From: Palsa-744 sp963734815
GTDB lineage: Bacteria > Actinomycetota > Thermoleophilia > Solirubrobacterales > Solirubrobacteraceae
NCBI GenBank assembly: GCA_963734815.1
Contig: CAVTIH010000002.1
Location: 620,001-684,000, forward strand
Direction of reading: 5' to 3'
DNA length: 64,000 nucleotides
The position numbers and the translations under genes are program-made. This document shows, piece after piece, positions 25,149 to 33,156 of this stretch. Every line of letters starts with the position of its first letter. Within the stretch, counting starts at the first letter, position 1. The notes under the pieces were generated by a model. It did no database searches. It saw nothing but the letters and a program-made list of their open reading frames with translations, and was not told where the DNA came from.

Positions 25149-26075
25149 TCACGCGCCGGCGCTCGACCGCGGCCCAGCGCGATGCGCCTTGTGGCGACGC
25201 CGTTCCCTGCGTTCGATCGCACGCAGCCGCGCGATGCTGATCGTCTGGGAGGGGGGCGGCGCTTGGACCACGAGCGGGAAGTTGATCGCGGGGATGCTCA
25301 GCGTTGTGGACAGCACCGTCTTCGCGCTGCGCTCGGTGATCACCGTGCGCAGCGGCAGGCCGTCCTGCGCCAGCGACGTTTCGAGCGTGACCACCGGCGG
25401 CTGCGGTCGGGGCCGCAGCCGCGAGGTGGACGCCAAGTTTTCGCGTTCGATCTGCGCGGGTTCGAGGACCGCGAGGAAGTTCGTGACCGGCTGGCTGTAG
25501 AGCGTGCCCGCTCCCAGTTCGCGGACTTCCTCCGCCCCGGCCAGCACCTTGCGCAGCCCCGCGAACGACGGTTCGGCCAGTGCCGGCTCTTTTGGCGGGG
25601 CGGCCTTGGGTGTCTTGATGTGCTTCCCGTTGACCGTGAACACTTCGAGCAGCCCCCCCGGGCCGAGCTTGATCCAGATGTGACGGCGGCGGTGATGGCG
25701 GTCGAGTCCGGAGAGATAGAGGTAGGTGGCTCCATCAACCACGCGTACCTTGAAGGGATGTCCGAACAGGCTGAATGTGAAGTTGCCCGACGGCGGCGAG
25801 ATCATCTCTTCCCCAGAGATCCCCGAATGCCCGAGCAGCTTCAGGAAACTCAGGAGCTTGCCGTCCGCGTGCGGCACGGTAATCGACGACTGAGCCGAGA
25901 AGCGCATGCTGGTGATCTTCAGTTCTTCCATCTTCTGCTCCAACGCCACCAGCGATGCGGGTAGCGGGGCATGCGCGGGCGTGGGCGTCGCGGGCGCAGG
26001 TTCGGCCGCAGACGCCATCCCGGGCACCCCAGCCAGCGCCAGCACGATTCCGAACAGCACGCACATCCCCCGCAT
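25149..26075 (-). CDS. Secreted protein of unknown function, possibly LolA/LprG-like
   Basis: 308 residues from the ATG at 26075, backed by GGAGG 7 nt upstream. A signal peptide (MCVLFGIVLALAGVPGMASA) is followed by a Pro/Thr-rich spacer and a beta-rich domain (ITSMRFSAQSSI; FRVRVVDGATYLYL-like strands) that may be a half-barrel like LppX/LprG or LolA, though no lipobox cysteine is present. It ends in a basic stretch (RAIERRERRRHKAHRAG). Upstream of the acyl-CoA operon on the same strand (63-bp gap); link unclear. Confidence 0.65.
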   Translation of the reverse strand: MRGMCVLFGIVLALAGVPGMASAAEPAPATPTPAHAPLPASLVALEQKMEELKITSMRFSAQSSITVPHADGKLLSFLKLLGHSGISGEEMISPPSGNFTFSLFGHPFKVRVVDGATYLYLSGLDRHHRRRHIWIKLGPGGLLEVFTVNGKHIKTPKAAPPKEPALAEPSFAGLRKVLAGAEEVRELGAGTLYSQPVTNFLAVLEPAQIERENLASTSRLRPRPQPPVVTLETSLAQDGLPLRTVITERSAKTVLSTTLSIPAINFPLVVQAPPPSQTISIARLRAIERRERRRHKAHRAGPRSSAGA

Positions 26076-26175
26076 CTCAAGGCCTCCTGATTGGTGAGCG
26101 AGCCAGCTTATATCAACTGTGTGAACATTGCCAGATACGGGCGGCCAGATCGCCGCCGTGCCAGTGGTGGTGACC

Positions 26176-26694
26176 CTACTCCCACACGATCTGCTCGGCC
26201 AACTGCTCTGCACCGAGGTCGATCAAGCCGCTGCGCTCGATCGGCGCGTAGCGCATGCCGCGTAGCGCCAACCAATGGGTCTCGCGTTTTTGCGGATCGA
26301 CGATCAGCACCTCATTGACGTAATGGGCGGCGTAGAACGGCAGCTTCGCCCAGCTCTCGTCCTCGGGGGAGACGATCTCCACGACGAGCGCCGCGGTCGG
26401 GTAGTACATCTCATCAGGCCCGGGGCGATGGATGCCGCCGTCCGGCACGCGGTAGTTGCCTCTGGCCCCGAGATTGAAGCCCCCCATCGCCGGGGTGAGA
26501 CCCGCTGCGCGCGCCAACGGCCCAAGCAGCTCGGCGAGCTGCTGCTGGATATGGGAGTGCCGTCCAAATGGGGCGGGATTCACGTGCAGCACCCCTTCCC
26601 ACATCTCGTCGGCGTGATCGAGCCCGAGCTGTTTGCGCCGACACAGCAGCTCATCGATCTCCACAGGGAGCGGATCGAGAATCACCGTGGGCAT
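26176..26694 (-). CDS. Uma2 family (DUF820) PD-(D/E)XK nuclease-like protein
   Basis: 172 residues. The restriction-endonuclease-like core is visible: GGFNLGARGNYRVPDGGI (Asp), ALVVEIVSPEDESWAKLPFY (Glu and Lys), VNEVLIVDPQKRE. Such proteins are abundant in cyanobacteria and actinobacteria and are of unsettled function, often linked with mobile DNA. Single gene, divergent from the acyl-CoA dehydrogenase. Confidence 0.88.
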   Translation of the reverse strand: MPTVILDPLPVEIDELLCRRKQLGLDHADEMWEGVLHVNPAPFGRHSHIQQQLAELLGPLARAAGLTPAMGGFNLGARGNYRVPDGGIHRPGPDEMYYPTAALVVEIVSPEDESWAKLPFYAAHYVNEVLIVDPQKRETHWLALRGMRYAPIERSGLIDLGAEQLAEQIVWE

Positions 26695-26736
26695 AATGCA
26701 AGTCCGAGTCTAGCGACGACCCACAAGGAGCCACCG

Positions 26737-27927
26737 ATGGCCGCCACCGCCGAGCCCGTACTGAAGCCGGACTTCGCCGCCAAGCGCAAGCACTTTTTGT
26801 TCACCGACGAGCACGAACAGCTGCGCGAGTCGATCCGCAACTTCGCGATCAAAGAGCTGGCGCCGCACGCCGAGGAGTGGGAGGAGACGACGTTCCCCGA
26901 CTCGGTGTTTGCGCGCATGGGCGAGCTGGGCTTTCTCGGCCTCGACAAGCCCGAGGAGTGGGGTGGGCAGGGTGGGGACTACTACAGCGCGCTGGTGCTC
27001 GCCGAGGCGATCGGGCACGCCAACAGCGGCGGCCTGGCGATGGGGGTGGCGGTGCAGACCGACATGGCGATGCCCCCGATCCTCGCGTTTGGCACCGACG
27101 AGCAGAAGCGCACGTGGGCCGAACCGGCGATCAAGGGGCAGAAGATCCTGTGCCTCGGGATCACCGAGCCCGACGCGGGCAGCGACGTGAAAGGGATCAA
27201 GACGCGCGCCGTCAAAGACGGCGACGAATATGTGATCAACGGGTCGAAGACCTACATCACCAACGGCCACCGTGCGCACGTGATCGTGCTGGTCACGAAG
27301 ACCGACGCCGACGCCGGGTACGACGGCTTCACGCTGTTCCTCGTGCCGATGGACTCCCCCGGGGTGATCCGCGAGAAGAAGCTGGAGAAGATGGGGATGC
27401 ACGCCTCCGACACGGCGCTCTTGGCCTTCCAGGACGTGCGCGTGCCCGAGTCCGCGGTGCTCGGCCAGGTCGGCAGGGGCTTCTACCACATCATGTGGGA
27501 GCTCCAGGGCGAGCGCCTGATCGGCGCCGCCGGCAGCGTGGCGGGCGCGCAGCGCTGCTTCGAGCGCACCCTGGAGTACGCCAAAGACCGCACCGCGTTC
27601 GGCCGCCCGATCGGCAACTTCCAGGTGATCCGCCACAAGTTCGCGGAGATGGCCACGAAGATCGAGACAGCCCGCCAGATGGTGTACATGACCGCGTGGC
27701 GCCAGCAGAACGGCGACTACCCCGTGCGCGAAATCTCGATGGCGAAGCTGTACGCCTCGCGAATCGCCTGCGAGGTGGCCGACGAGTGCCTGCAGATCCA
27801 CGGCGGCGCGGGCTACATGCGCGAGTACGGGATCGAGCGGGCGTGGCGGGATCTGCGCCTCAACCGGATCGGCGCGGGCACCGACGAGATCATGCTCGAG
27901 GTGATCGGGCGGTCTTACGGCCTTTGA
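26737..27927 (+). CDS. Acyl-CoA dehydrogenase (first of two)
   Basis: FAD enzyme that introduces an alpha-beta double bond into an acyl-CoA. 396 residues from the ATG at 26737 (AAGGAG upstream); the in-frame extension back to 26275 is a shadow of the Uma2 gene. Motifs: CLGITEPDAGSD, NGSKTYITNGHRAH, DRTAFGRPIGNFQ, CLQIHGGAGYMREYG. The MCAD-type base at YEGT is replaced (IGAGTDEIM), while Glu259 in LQGERL matches the helix-G base of isovaleryl-CoA and long-chain dehydrogenases. A branched or long substrate is therefore likely. Confidence 0.93.
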   Translation: MAATAEPVLKPDFAAKRKHFLFTDEHEQLRESIRNFAIKELAPHAEEWEETTFPDSVFARMGELGFLGLDKPEEWGGQGGDYYSALVLAEAIGHANSGGLAMGVAVQTDMAMPPILAFGTDEQKRTWAEPAIKGQKILCLGITEPDAGSDVKGIKTRAVKDGDEYVINGSKTYITNGHRAHVIVLVTKTDADAGYDGFTLFLVPMDSPGVIREKKLEKMGMHASDTALLAFQDVRVPESAVLGQVGRGFYHIMWELQGERLIGAAGSVAGAQRCFERTLEYAKDRTAFGRPIGNFQVIRHKFAEMATKIETARQMVYMTAWRQQNGDYPVREISMAKLYASRIACEVADECLQIHGGAGYMREYGIERAWRDLRLNRIGAGTDEIMLEVIGRSYGL

Positions 27928-27934
27928 TCTTTAC

Positions 27935-28006
27935 GACATGGCCGCATGCGGCCATGTCCCGGACGGCGCATGCGCCGTCCGGCCGGGGGGCGCATGCGCC
28001 CCCCGG
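27935..28006. repeat. Three abutting 24-bp perfect palindromes
   Basis: Exact units at 27935-27958, 27959-27982 and 27983-28006, no spacer. Each is a full dyad with the same centre CGCATGCG and different self-complementary 8-bp arms: GACATGGC, CCGGACGG and CCGGGGGG on the left side. The array fills most of the 94 bp between the two dehydrogenase genes. Role unknown: RNA hairpins, cruciforms or binding sites. Confidence 0.97.
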
Positions 28007-28021
28007 AACAGCATCTGACCA

Positions 28022-29164
28022 ATGACCCCCGACCCCCCCTTCACCGACGAGCACGAGGAGCTGCGCGACTCGATTCGCCGCTTTGTCGAGCGCGAGCTGG
28101 CGCCCCACGCGCAGGAGTGGGAGCGCGAGGAATGGTTCCCCGACGAGGTGTTTCCCAAGCTTGCCGCGCACGGCTTCCTGGGGCTGAAGTACCCAGAAGA
28201 GTACGGCGGGCAGGGTGGGGACTACCTGCACGACGCGATTTTGATCGAGGAGCTGACGCGCACCGGCTCCGGGGGGACGGCCGCGGGGATCGGCGCGCAC
28301 GTCAACATCGCCACGCCCCCGATCTGGAAGTTCGGGAGCGAGGAGCAGAAGCAGCGCTATCTCGTGCCCGCCATCCGCGGTGAGAAGATCGGGGCGCTGG
28401 CGATCACCGAGCCCGGCGCCGGCTCCGACGTGGCCGCGCTGCGCACGCTCGCCACTCCCGTGGACGGCGGGTGGGTCCTCAACGGCGAGAAGACCTACAT
28501 CACCAACGGCGTGCGCGCGCACTTCCTCGTCACCGCGGTGAAGACCACCGCGGAGGGCGGCCACCACGGGATCTCCTTCCTGATCGTCGAGCGCGGCGAG
28601 GGCGTGCACTCCTCGAAGCTGCGGAAGCTCGGCTGGGCCGCCTCCGACACGGCGACGATCGCCTTTGAGGACGTGTTCGTTCCCGAGGACCGTCTGCTCG
28701 GCCCCGAGCACGAGGGCTTCAAGTTGATCATGGCCAACTTCCAGTGGGAGCGCCTGGCGATGGCGCTCGGGGCGTGCGCCGCGATGGGCCTTGCGTGGGA
28801 GCGCACCGTCCAGTTCGCGCGCGAGCGCACCGCCTTTGGGCGACCGCTCGCCAAGCACCAGGTGACCCGCCACAAGCTCGCCGACATGGCGACCAGCGTG
28901 TACACCTGCCGCTGCGTCACCTACGACGCACTGCGCCGCTTCATGGCGGGCGAGGAACCGCTGAAGGAGGTCACGATGGCCAAGCTGCTCACGCAACGCG
29001 CCTCCTACGAGCTGATGGACGCCTGCCTGCAGATCCACGGGGGCGCGGGGTACATGCGCGAGCAGTGGGTCGAGCGCGCCGCCCGCGACGCCCGTCTCGG
29101 CCCGATCGGCGGCGGCAGCGACGAGATCATGCGCGAGATCCTCGGGCGCGTGTTGGCGCTTTGA
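28022..29164 (+). CDS. Acyl-CoA dehydrogenase (second of two)
   Basis: 380 residues, same architecture as the preceding gene but only moderately similar, so an old duplication or independent recruits. Motifs: ALAITEPGAGSD, NGEKTYITNGVRAH, ERTAFGRPLAKHQ, CLQIHGGAGYMREQW. The C-terminal base position reads IGGGSDEIM, and Glu243 in FQWERL is the candidate catalytic base, again the isovaleryl/long-chain type. Probably co-transcribed with the first dehydrogenase unless the palindrome array terminates. Confidence 0.93.
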   Translation: MTPDPPFTDEHEELRDSIRRFVERELAPHAQEWEREEWFPDEVFPKLAAHGFLGLKYPEEYGGQGGDYLHDAILIEELTRTGSGGTAAGIGAHVNIATPPIWKFGSEEQKQRYLVPAIRGEKIGALAITEPGAGSDVAALRTLATPVDGGWVLNGEKTYITNGVRAHFLVTAVKTTAEGGHHGISFLIVERGEGVHSSKLRKLGWAASDTATIAFEDVFVPEDRLLGPEHEGFKLIMANFQWERLAMALGACAAMGLAWERTVQFARERTAFGRPLAKHQVTRHKLADMATSVYTCRCVTYDALRRFMAGEEPLKEVTMAKLLTQRASYELMDACLQIHGGAGYMREQWVERAARDARLGPIGGGSDEIMREILGRVLAL

Positions 29165-29196
29165 TCACCATCACCGGGCCTCGCGCCGTTCTTCTT

Positions 29197-29251
29197 TCGA
29201 GCCCCTAACCAAACGAGAATGAGTCTTGATCTTATTTGGTTAGGGGCTCGA
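29197..29251. repeat. 17-bp perfect inverted repeat, CTAACCAAAC family, copy 2
   Basis: Arms 29197-29213 and 29235-29251 are perfectly complementary over 17 bp. The core CCTAACCAAA and the loop (AGTCTTGATCTT versus AGTCTTATTCTT) match the element at 2762-2810, while the outer arms differ but stay paired in both. It lies 33 bp after the acyl-CoA dehydrogenase stop. Confidence 0.9.
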
Positions 29252-29321
29252 GAAGTAGTAGAGGTGTCCACACCTCCACCCACCGCTCAGGCGCCGACGC
29301 CCATCAGCCGATGCCACGCAC

Positions 29322-30137
29322 GTGGCACGCCTGGCCATCACGTCGCTGCATGCCCGCGCTGCCTACCTGTGCGCGCTCGCGGCGGCCCTGGCAGCCCTGC
29401 TCGGCGGCGCGATCCCCGCGTCTGCCGCGGCCTCCTGCGCCAACGCCAACCTGACACCCAACCAGGGCAACGTCGAACAGGTCCGCGCCGCGGTGCTGTG
29501 CCTGATCGACCAGGAACGCGAACGCCACGGCGAGGGCGCGCTCACGGTCAATGCGAAGCTCGCGCACGCCGCACAGGCGCACAGCCGCGACATGGCCGAA
29601 CAGGACTACTTCTCCCACGTCGCCCCCAACGGCTCCACGCCGCTCCAGCGGATGCGCGCGAGCGGCTACCTCCCCAACGCGCAGGACGGGTACGTGGTCG
29701 GCGAGAACATCGCGTGGGGCACGATGTGGCTGGCCACGCCGCAGTCGATCGTCAGCGCCTGGATGGCCTCCCCCGGGCACCGCGCCAACATCCTCGACGG
29801 CGCCTACCGCGAAACCGGCGTGGGGATCGAGCCGCGGCCCCCCGCCGCACTCGCCGAAGGGCAGCCCGGGGCGCTGTACACCCAGGACTTCGGCACGATC
29901 GTCCCCGCCGGGCACTCCTCCCGTCGCCCCGCCACCGACGCCGGACAGATAACCTCCGCCGGCAATCAAGGCAAAAAAAGGAGCAAACGACACCATGGGA
30001 GTTCTCGACGGCAAAGCCGCCATCGTCACAGGGTCCGCGCGCGGCATCGGGCGCGCCACCGCAGAGCTGCTCGCCGAGCACGGCGCCAACGTGCTCATCA
30101 ACGATCTCGACGGCGACGTCGCCAAGCAGGCCGCTGA
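29322..30137 (+). CDS. Secreted CAP/SCP (PR-1-like) domain protein
   Basis: From GTG 29322: signal peptide (LAALLGGAIPASA, cleavage about residue 36), then a CAP domain with DQERERHGEGALTVNAKL, HSRDMAEQDYFSHVAPNG, GENIAWGTMWLATPQSIV and WMASPGHRANIL. Bacterial CAP proteins are exported; enzymatic role uncertain. The domain ends at about residue 195; the remaining frame has no stop and runs 143 bp into the SDR gene, adding an Arg-rich tail. Either the long overlap is real or a frameshift hides an earlier stop; a domain-ending stop near 29900-29960 would be expected. Confidence 0.8.
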   Translation: MARLAITSLHARAAYLCALAAALAALLGGAIPASAAASCANANLTPNQGNVEQVRAAVLCLIDQERERHGEGALTVNAKLAHAAQAHSRDMAEQDYFSHVAPNGSTPLQRMRASGYLPNAQDGYVVGENIAWGTMWLATPQSIVSAWMASPGHRANILDGAYRETGVGIEPRPPAALAEGQPGALYTQDFGTIVPAGHSSRRPATDAGQITSAGNQGKKRSKRHHGSSRRQSRHRHRVRARHRARHRRAARRARRQRAHQRSRRRRRQAGR

Positions 30138-30822
30138 GGAGATCGCGGGCGAGCACGCGGTGTTCGCCGGCGATTTGACCAAGCCCGGCGTGCCCGACCA
30201 GCTGGTGCAGAGCGCGATCGACGCGTTCGGCCGGATCGACATCATCGTCAACAACGCCGGCTACACCGTGGACGCGCCGGTCCACAAGATGACCGACGAG
30301 CACTTCCAGGCGATGCTCGACATCCACACGGTGGTCCCCTTCCGCGTGATCCGCGCCGCCGCGCCGCACCTGCGCGAGCCCGCCAAGCAGGAGCTCGGGG
30401 AAGGCAAGGAGGTGTTCCGCAAGATCGTCAACGTCTCCTCCACCTCCGGCACGTTCGGCAACGCCGGCCAAGCCAACTACTCCGCCGCCAAGGCCGCCGT
30501 CGTCGGCCTCACCAAAACGGTCGCCAAGGAGTGGGGCCAGTTCAAAATCAACGTCAACGCGGTCGCCTTCGGCTTCATCGACACCCGCCTCACGCAAGCC
30601 AAGGTGGAGGACAACACGATGGAGATCGGCGGCGAGAAAGTGCAGCTGGGGATCCCCGAGCAGATGCGCCAGATGGCCTCGATGCTGATTCCGCTCGGGC
30701 GCCCCGCCACACCGGAGGAGGCCGCGGGCGGGATCTTCTTCCTGTGCTCCCCGTGGTCCAACTACGTGCACGGACAGACGCTGCACATCACCGGCGGGCT
30801 GTTCGGGGGTATGACCGGCTGA
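29995..30822 (+). CDS. Short-chain dehydrogenase/reductase (FabG-like)
   Basis: NAD(P)H-dependent oxidoreductase, probably on a 3-hydroxy/3-oxoacyl-CoA given the neighbours. 275 residues: nucleotide motif TGSARGIGRA, NNAG, VNVSSTSG, and the catalytic pair in YSAAKAAVVG. An AAGGAG site 11 nt before the ATG supports the start despite the overlap with the CAP frame. A strong hairpin follows the stop. A FabG4-like insert (LREPAKQELGEGKEVFRK) extends the loop before the third strand. Confidence 0.92.
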   Translation: MGVLDGKAAIVTGSARGIGRATAELLAEHGANVLINDLDGDVAKQAAEEIAGEHAVFAGDLTKPGVPDQLVQSAIDAFGRIDIIVNNAGYTVDAPVHKMTDEHFQAMLDIHTVVPFRVIRAAAPHLREPAKQELGEGKEVFRKIVNVSSTSGTFGNAGQANYSAAKAAVVGLTKTVAKEWGQFKINVNAVAFGFIDTRLTQAKVEDNTMEIGGEKVQLGIPEQMRQMASMLIPLGRPATPEEAAGGIFFLCSPWSNYVHGQTLHITGGLFGGMTG

Positions 30823-30853
30823 GAGCCGCACCAGTCAGAGAAAGAGAGCAGTG

Positions 30854-30883
30854 CGGAGGGGCCCGGGCAACCGGGCCCCTCCG
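30854..30883 (+). terminator. Terminator hairpin after the SDR gene
   Basis: CGGAGGGGCCCGG pairs perfectly with CCGGGCCCCTCCG around a GCAA tetraloop, followed by GTTT. The T-run is weak, but it sits 32 bp after the stop and 35 bp before the convergent gene fragment, so it could work both ways. Confidence 0.75.
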
Positions 30884-30917
30884 GTTTGAGGGCCGCGGGG
30901 ACCGGCCGCCCGATTGA

Positions 30918-31325
30918 CTACTCGGCCGCGGGCGGGAACCCACCCGTCTGGAACGACGGCAGTTCCGGCTCTTGGATCGGATCCCCGCCCGCCGTCTCCG
31001 CGTGCGCTTTGCGCAGGTCGAAGTACAGCACCGCGGCGGCGAGCGCGGAGATCGGTGCGGTGAGGATGCCGACGACCACGCGCACCACAAGACCCACGGC
31101 GGTGCCGGCGGCGTCGCCGGCGATCTCGACCCCCGAGGCGACCAGGCCGACGAGGATCACCAGCAGCAGGATCACCGCAAACACGTTCCAGCCGTTGCCG
31201 CGCACCAGCTCGCGGCTGCGCCCCAGCGCGCGCAGACCGTTGGGACGCTCGAGCACCACGACGGGGCCGCCACCGACCAGATCGTCGCGAGGATCAAACC
31301 GGGGCCGAACTCGTCGCTGGTTGGG
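30918..31325 (-). pseudogene. Truncated and frameshifted membrane protein (GPDPase membrane-domain-like)
   Basis: C-terminal remnant with ALGRSRELVRGNGWNVFAVI followed by two or three membrane helices and a Pro/Glu-rich end. The preceding homologous segment LILATIWSVAAP lies in a different frame; the frames meet at the G-run 31263-31266 (CCCC on the coding strand), consistent with a lost base. The 5' part is missing because the IS630 element begins at about 31325. Family call rests on the characteristic 'VERPxGLRALxRSRELVRG' segment. Confidence 0.65.
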
Positions 31326-32440
31326 TCCAGCGATGATGGAGGTTCGGTATGCCTGCGTTGGCGAAGAGTGTTGAGATCGCAGCGGACGATCAAGCGGAGC
31401 TTGATCGGATTGTGCGCTCGAGCACCGCTGAGGTGCGGATGGTCGAGCGCGCCCAGATCGTGCTTTGTGCCGCGGAAGGTCGTTCGGCTGCGGAGATCGG
31501 CCGGCTGGTGGGGTGTTCGACGAACACGGCGCAGAAGTGGCGGGCGCGCTATGAGCAGGATGGGATCGCCGGGCTCCGTGACTTGCCGCGCTCGGGTAAA
31601 CCTCTGATCTATTCGCAGGCGGATCGGGCGAGGCTGATCGCCAAGGCGTGCACGCGTCCACCGGAGACACCAGAGGGGGCTCAGCAGGAACGCTGGACCT
31701 ATGAGCAACTCGGGCAGGCGGTGGGGATGTCGCGTGCCCAGGCACACACGATTCTCGCGCGCGCCGACATCAAGCCGCACCTGACCGACTACTGGGTGAT
31801 GAGCGACTTCTCCGACCCCGAGTTCGAGGAGCGCCTGAAAGGTGTCTGCGGTCTGTACGTGAATCCGCCAGAGAACGTGCTGGTCGTCTCGATCGACGAA
31901 AAGACCGGGATCCAGGCCAAGGCACCAACCAAGCCAGACATCCTTCCTGCTCCTGGGCGAACGACACGTCGCGAGCACGAATACATCCGCAACGGCACGC
32001 AGTGCCTGTTCGCGTGTCTGAAGGTCCACGAGGGTGACGTGCTCGCGATGACCTCGAAGACCCGCAACCGCTTCGATCTGATCCGCTTCCTCGACCAGCT
32101 CGACAGCGAGATCCCCGTCGTCGAGGGCCAGCAGATCATCGCGGTCAGCGACAACCTCTCCACCCGCGGCACCGAAGAGGTACAGGAATGGCTCGCCGCT
32201 CACCCTCGCTGGAGCTTCCAATTCACCCCCACCCACGCCTCGTGGCTGAATCAGGTCGAGATCTTCTTCTCGATCCTCTACCGCCGACTGCTCAAGCACG
32301 GCATCTTCTTCAGCGAGGAAGACCTCGCCGAGCAAATGCTCGCGTTTATCGAGACCTACAACCAGACCGCCAAACCATTCAAGTGGACCTACACCGGGAA
32401 GGTCCTCGAGGCATAACCCACAAACTTCACAGACGAACCA
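31320..32440 (+). mobile_element. IS630-family insertion sequence
   Basis: One transposase gene with short non-coding ends. I could not define terminal inverted repeats with confidence; the left end is near 31320 and the right end near the CTAG at 32441-32444, where a TA target would be expected for this family. Both flanking genes are broken, and they are different genes, so no clean target duplication is seen. Confidence 0.75.
31349..32416 (+). CDS. IS630-family transposase
   Basis: 355 residues and apparently intact. N-terminal helix-turn-helix (RSAAEIGRLVGCSTNTAQKWRARY), a linker, then the DDE nuclease domain with VVSIDEKTG (Asp), IAVSDNLSTRGTEE (Asp) and HASWLNQVEIFFSIL (Glu). GGAGG lies 8 nt before the ATG. 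Cut-and-paste transposition into TA sites is the family rule. A possible terminator follows at 32445. Confidence 0.93.
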   Translation: MPALAKSVEIAADDQAELDRIVRSSTAEVRMVERAQIVLCAAEGRSAAEIGRLVGCSTNTAQKWRARYEQDGIAGLRDLPRSGKPLIYSQADRARLIAKACTRPPETPEGAQQERWTYEQLGQAVGMSRAQAHTILARADIKPHLTDYWVMSDFSDPEFEERLKGVCGLYVNPPENVLVVSIDEKTGIQAKAPTKPDILPAPGRTTRREHEYIRNGTQCLFACLKVHEGDVLAMTSKTRNRFDLIRFLDQLDSEIPVVEGQQIIAVSDNLSTRGTEEVQEWLAAHPRWSFQFTPTHASWLNQVEIFFSILYRRLLKHGIFFSEEDLAEQMLAFIETYNQTAKPFKWTYTGKVLEA

Positions 32441-33152
32441 CTAGGCCTGAGAAATCAGGCTTTTTGATGCCGTTGGTCGGCGGTCCCGGCTGGAATGCGT
32501 CGAGGCTGGCGCCAAGTCCGGCTTCGTACACGCAGAGGTTCCCCGCCGCGGCTTCCGGTTCAGTGGCGCTGCCAGGGCATTCCGCGGTGACCGCCTGTTC
32601 GGCCGCGATGTAGTGAACGTGTTTTTCGTCCAATTCGGCGGCGAGCGGGATCGGGAAGGAGATCGAGACCATCTGAATGACATCGCTGTTGAAGCTGTAG
32701 CCCCAGGTGCCCTTCTCGGTTTCCCCTTTCGGCAGGGTTTTGGTGAAGCCGGACTGGCCGTTGCAGGCGAACGTCGTGGTGGAGCCCACCGTGAATTCGC
32801 TGCCCCCCTGTTTTTTGCAGTTGGCGCTGCTGGTTTCCACTTTGGTGGCAGTAACCCCTTCACCGTTTGTACCATTGATGCCGTCGGCGCCCACTTTTCC
32901 TTCTTTGCCAGGAACTCCTTCTTTACCCAGTGCTCCTTCTTTACCCTGTGGGCCTTCCTTGCCGGCCAGGCCCGCCGACCCGGCCGACCCGGCCTGGCCA
33001 CGCAGTTGCTTGAGCACCTTCGGGCTGATCTGCTTGGTGGAGGTGATCAGGTAGTGACCGGCGGCATATGCCCCGCCGGTCATCGCGAACACCAGCGCCA
33101 CCACCGCGATCGCGGTGGTGGTGTTTACACGCGTACGCAAAGATTTCAACAT
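32427..33152 (-). CDS. Collagen-like secreted protein, C-terminus probably cut by the IS
   Basis: 241 residues from the ATG at 33152; the ribosome site GGAGGGGAG lies inside the end of the upstream regulator gene. A membrane/signal segment (IAVVALVFAMTGGAYA) is followed by ISPKVLKQLRG and about 15 Gly-X-Y triplets (GSAGSAGLAGKEGPQGKEG onward), then a globular domain with four cysteines. The frame ends FSGLVVRL right at the IS630 boundary, so the natural end is likely lost. Such proteins are common in Solirubrobacterales and presumably sit on the surface. Unlike the operon A/B proteins it has no basic tail. Confidence 0.75.
   Translation of the reverse strand: MLKSLRTRVNTTTAIAVVALVFAMTGGAYAAGHYLITSTKQISPKVLKQLRGQAGSAGSAGLAGKEGPQGKEGALGKEGVPGKEGKVGADGINGTNGEGVTATKVETSSANCKKQGGSEFTVGSTTTFACNGQSGFTKTLPKGETEKGTWGYSFNSDVIQMVSISFPIPLAAELDEKHVHYIAAEQAVTAECPGSATEPEAAAGNLCVYEAGLGASLDAFQPGPPTNGIKKPDFSGLVVRL
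32445..32465 (+). terminator. Intrinsic terminator downstream of the transposase
   Basis: GCCTGA (32445-32450), loop GAAA, TCAGGC (32455-32460), then TTTTT. On the other strand the same bases encode the last residues of the collagen-like frame. Confidence 0.7.
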
Positions 33153-33156
33153 CGTG

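Noticed and set aside
31172..32335. 387-codon minus-strand frame across the IS630 element
   Set aside because: Mostly antisense of the transposase. Only its end (LILATIWSVAAP) is meaningful, as part of the truncated membrane gene.
31320..32444. Terminal inverted repeats of the IS630 element
   Set aside because: TCGTC and TGGGT occur near both ends, but the spacing does not match, so no inverted repeat is claimed.
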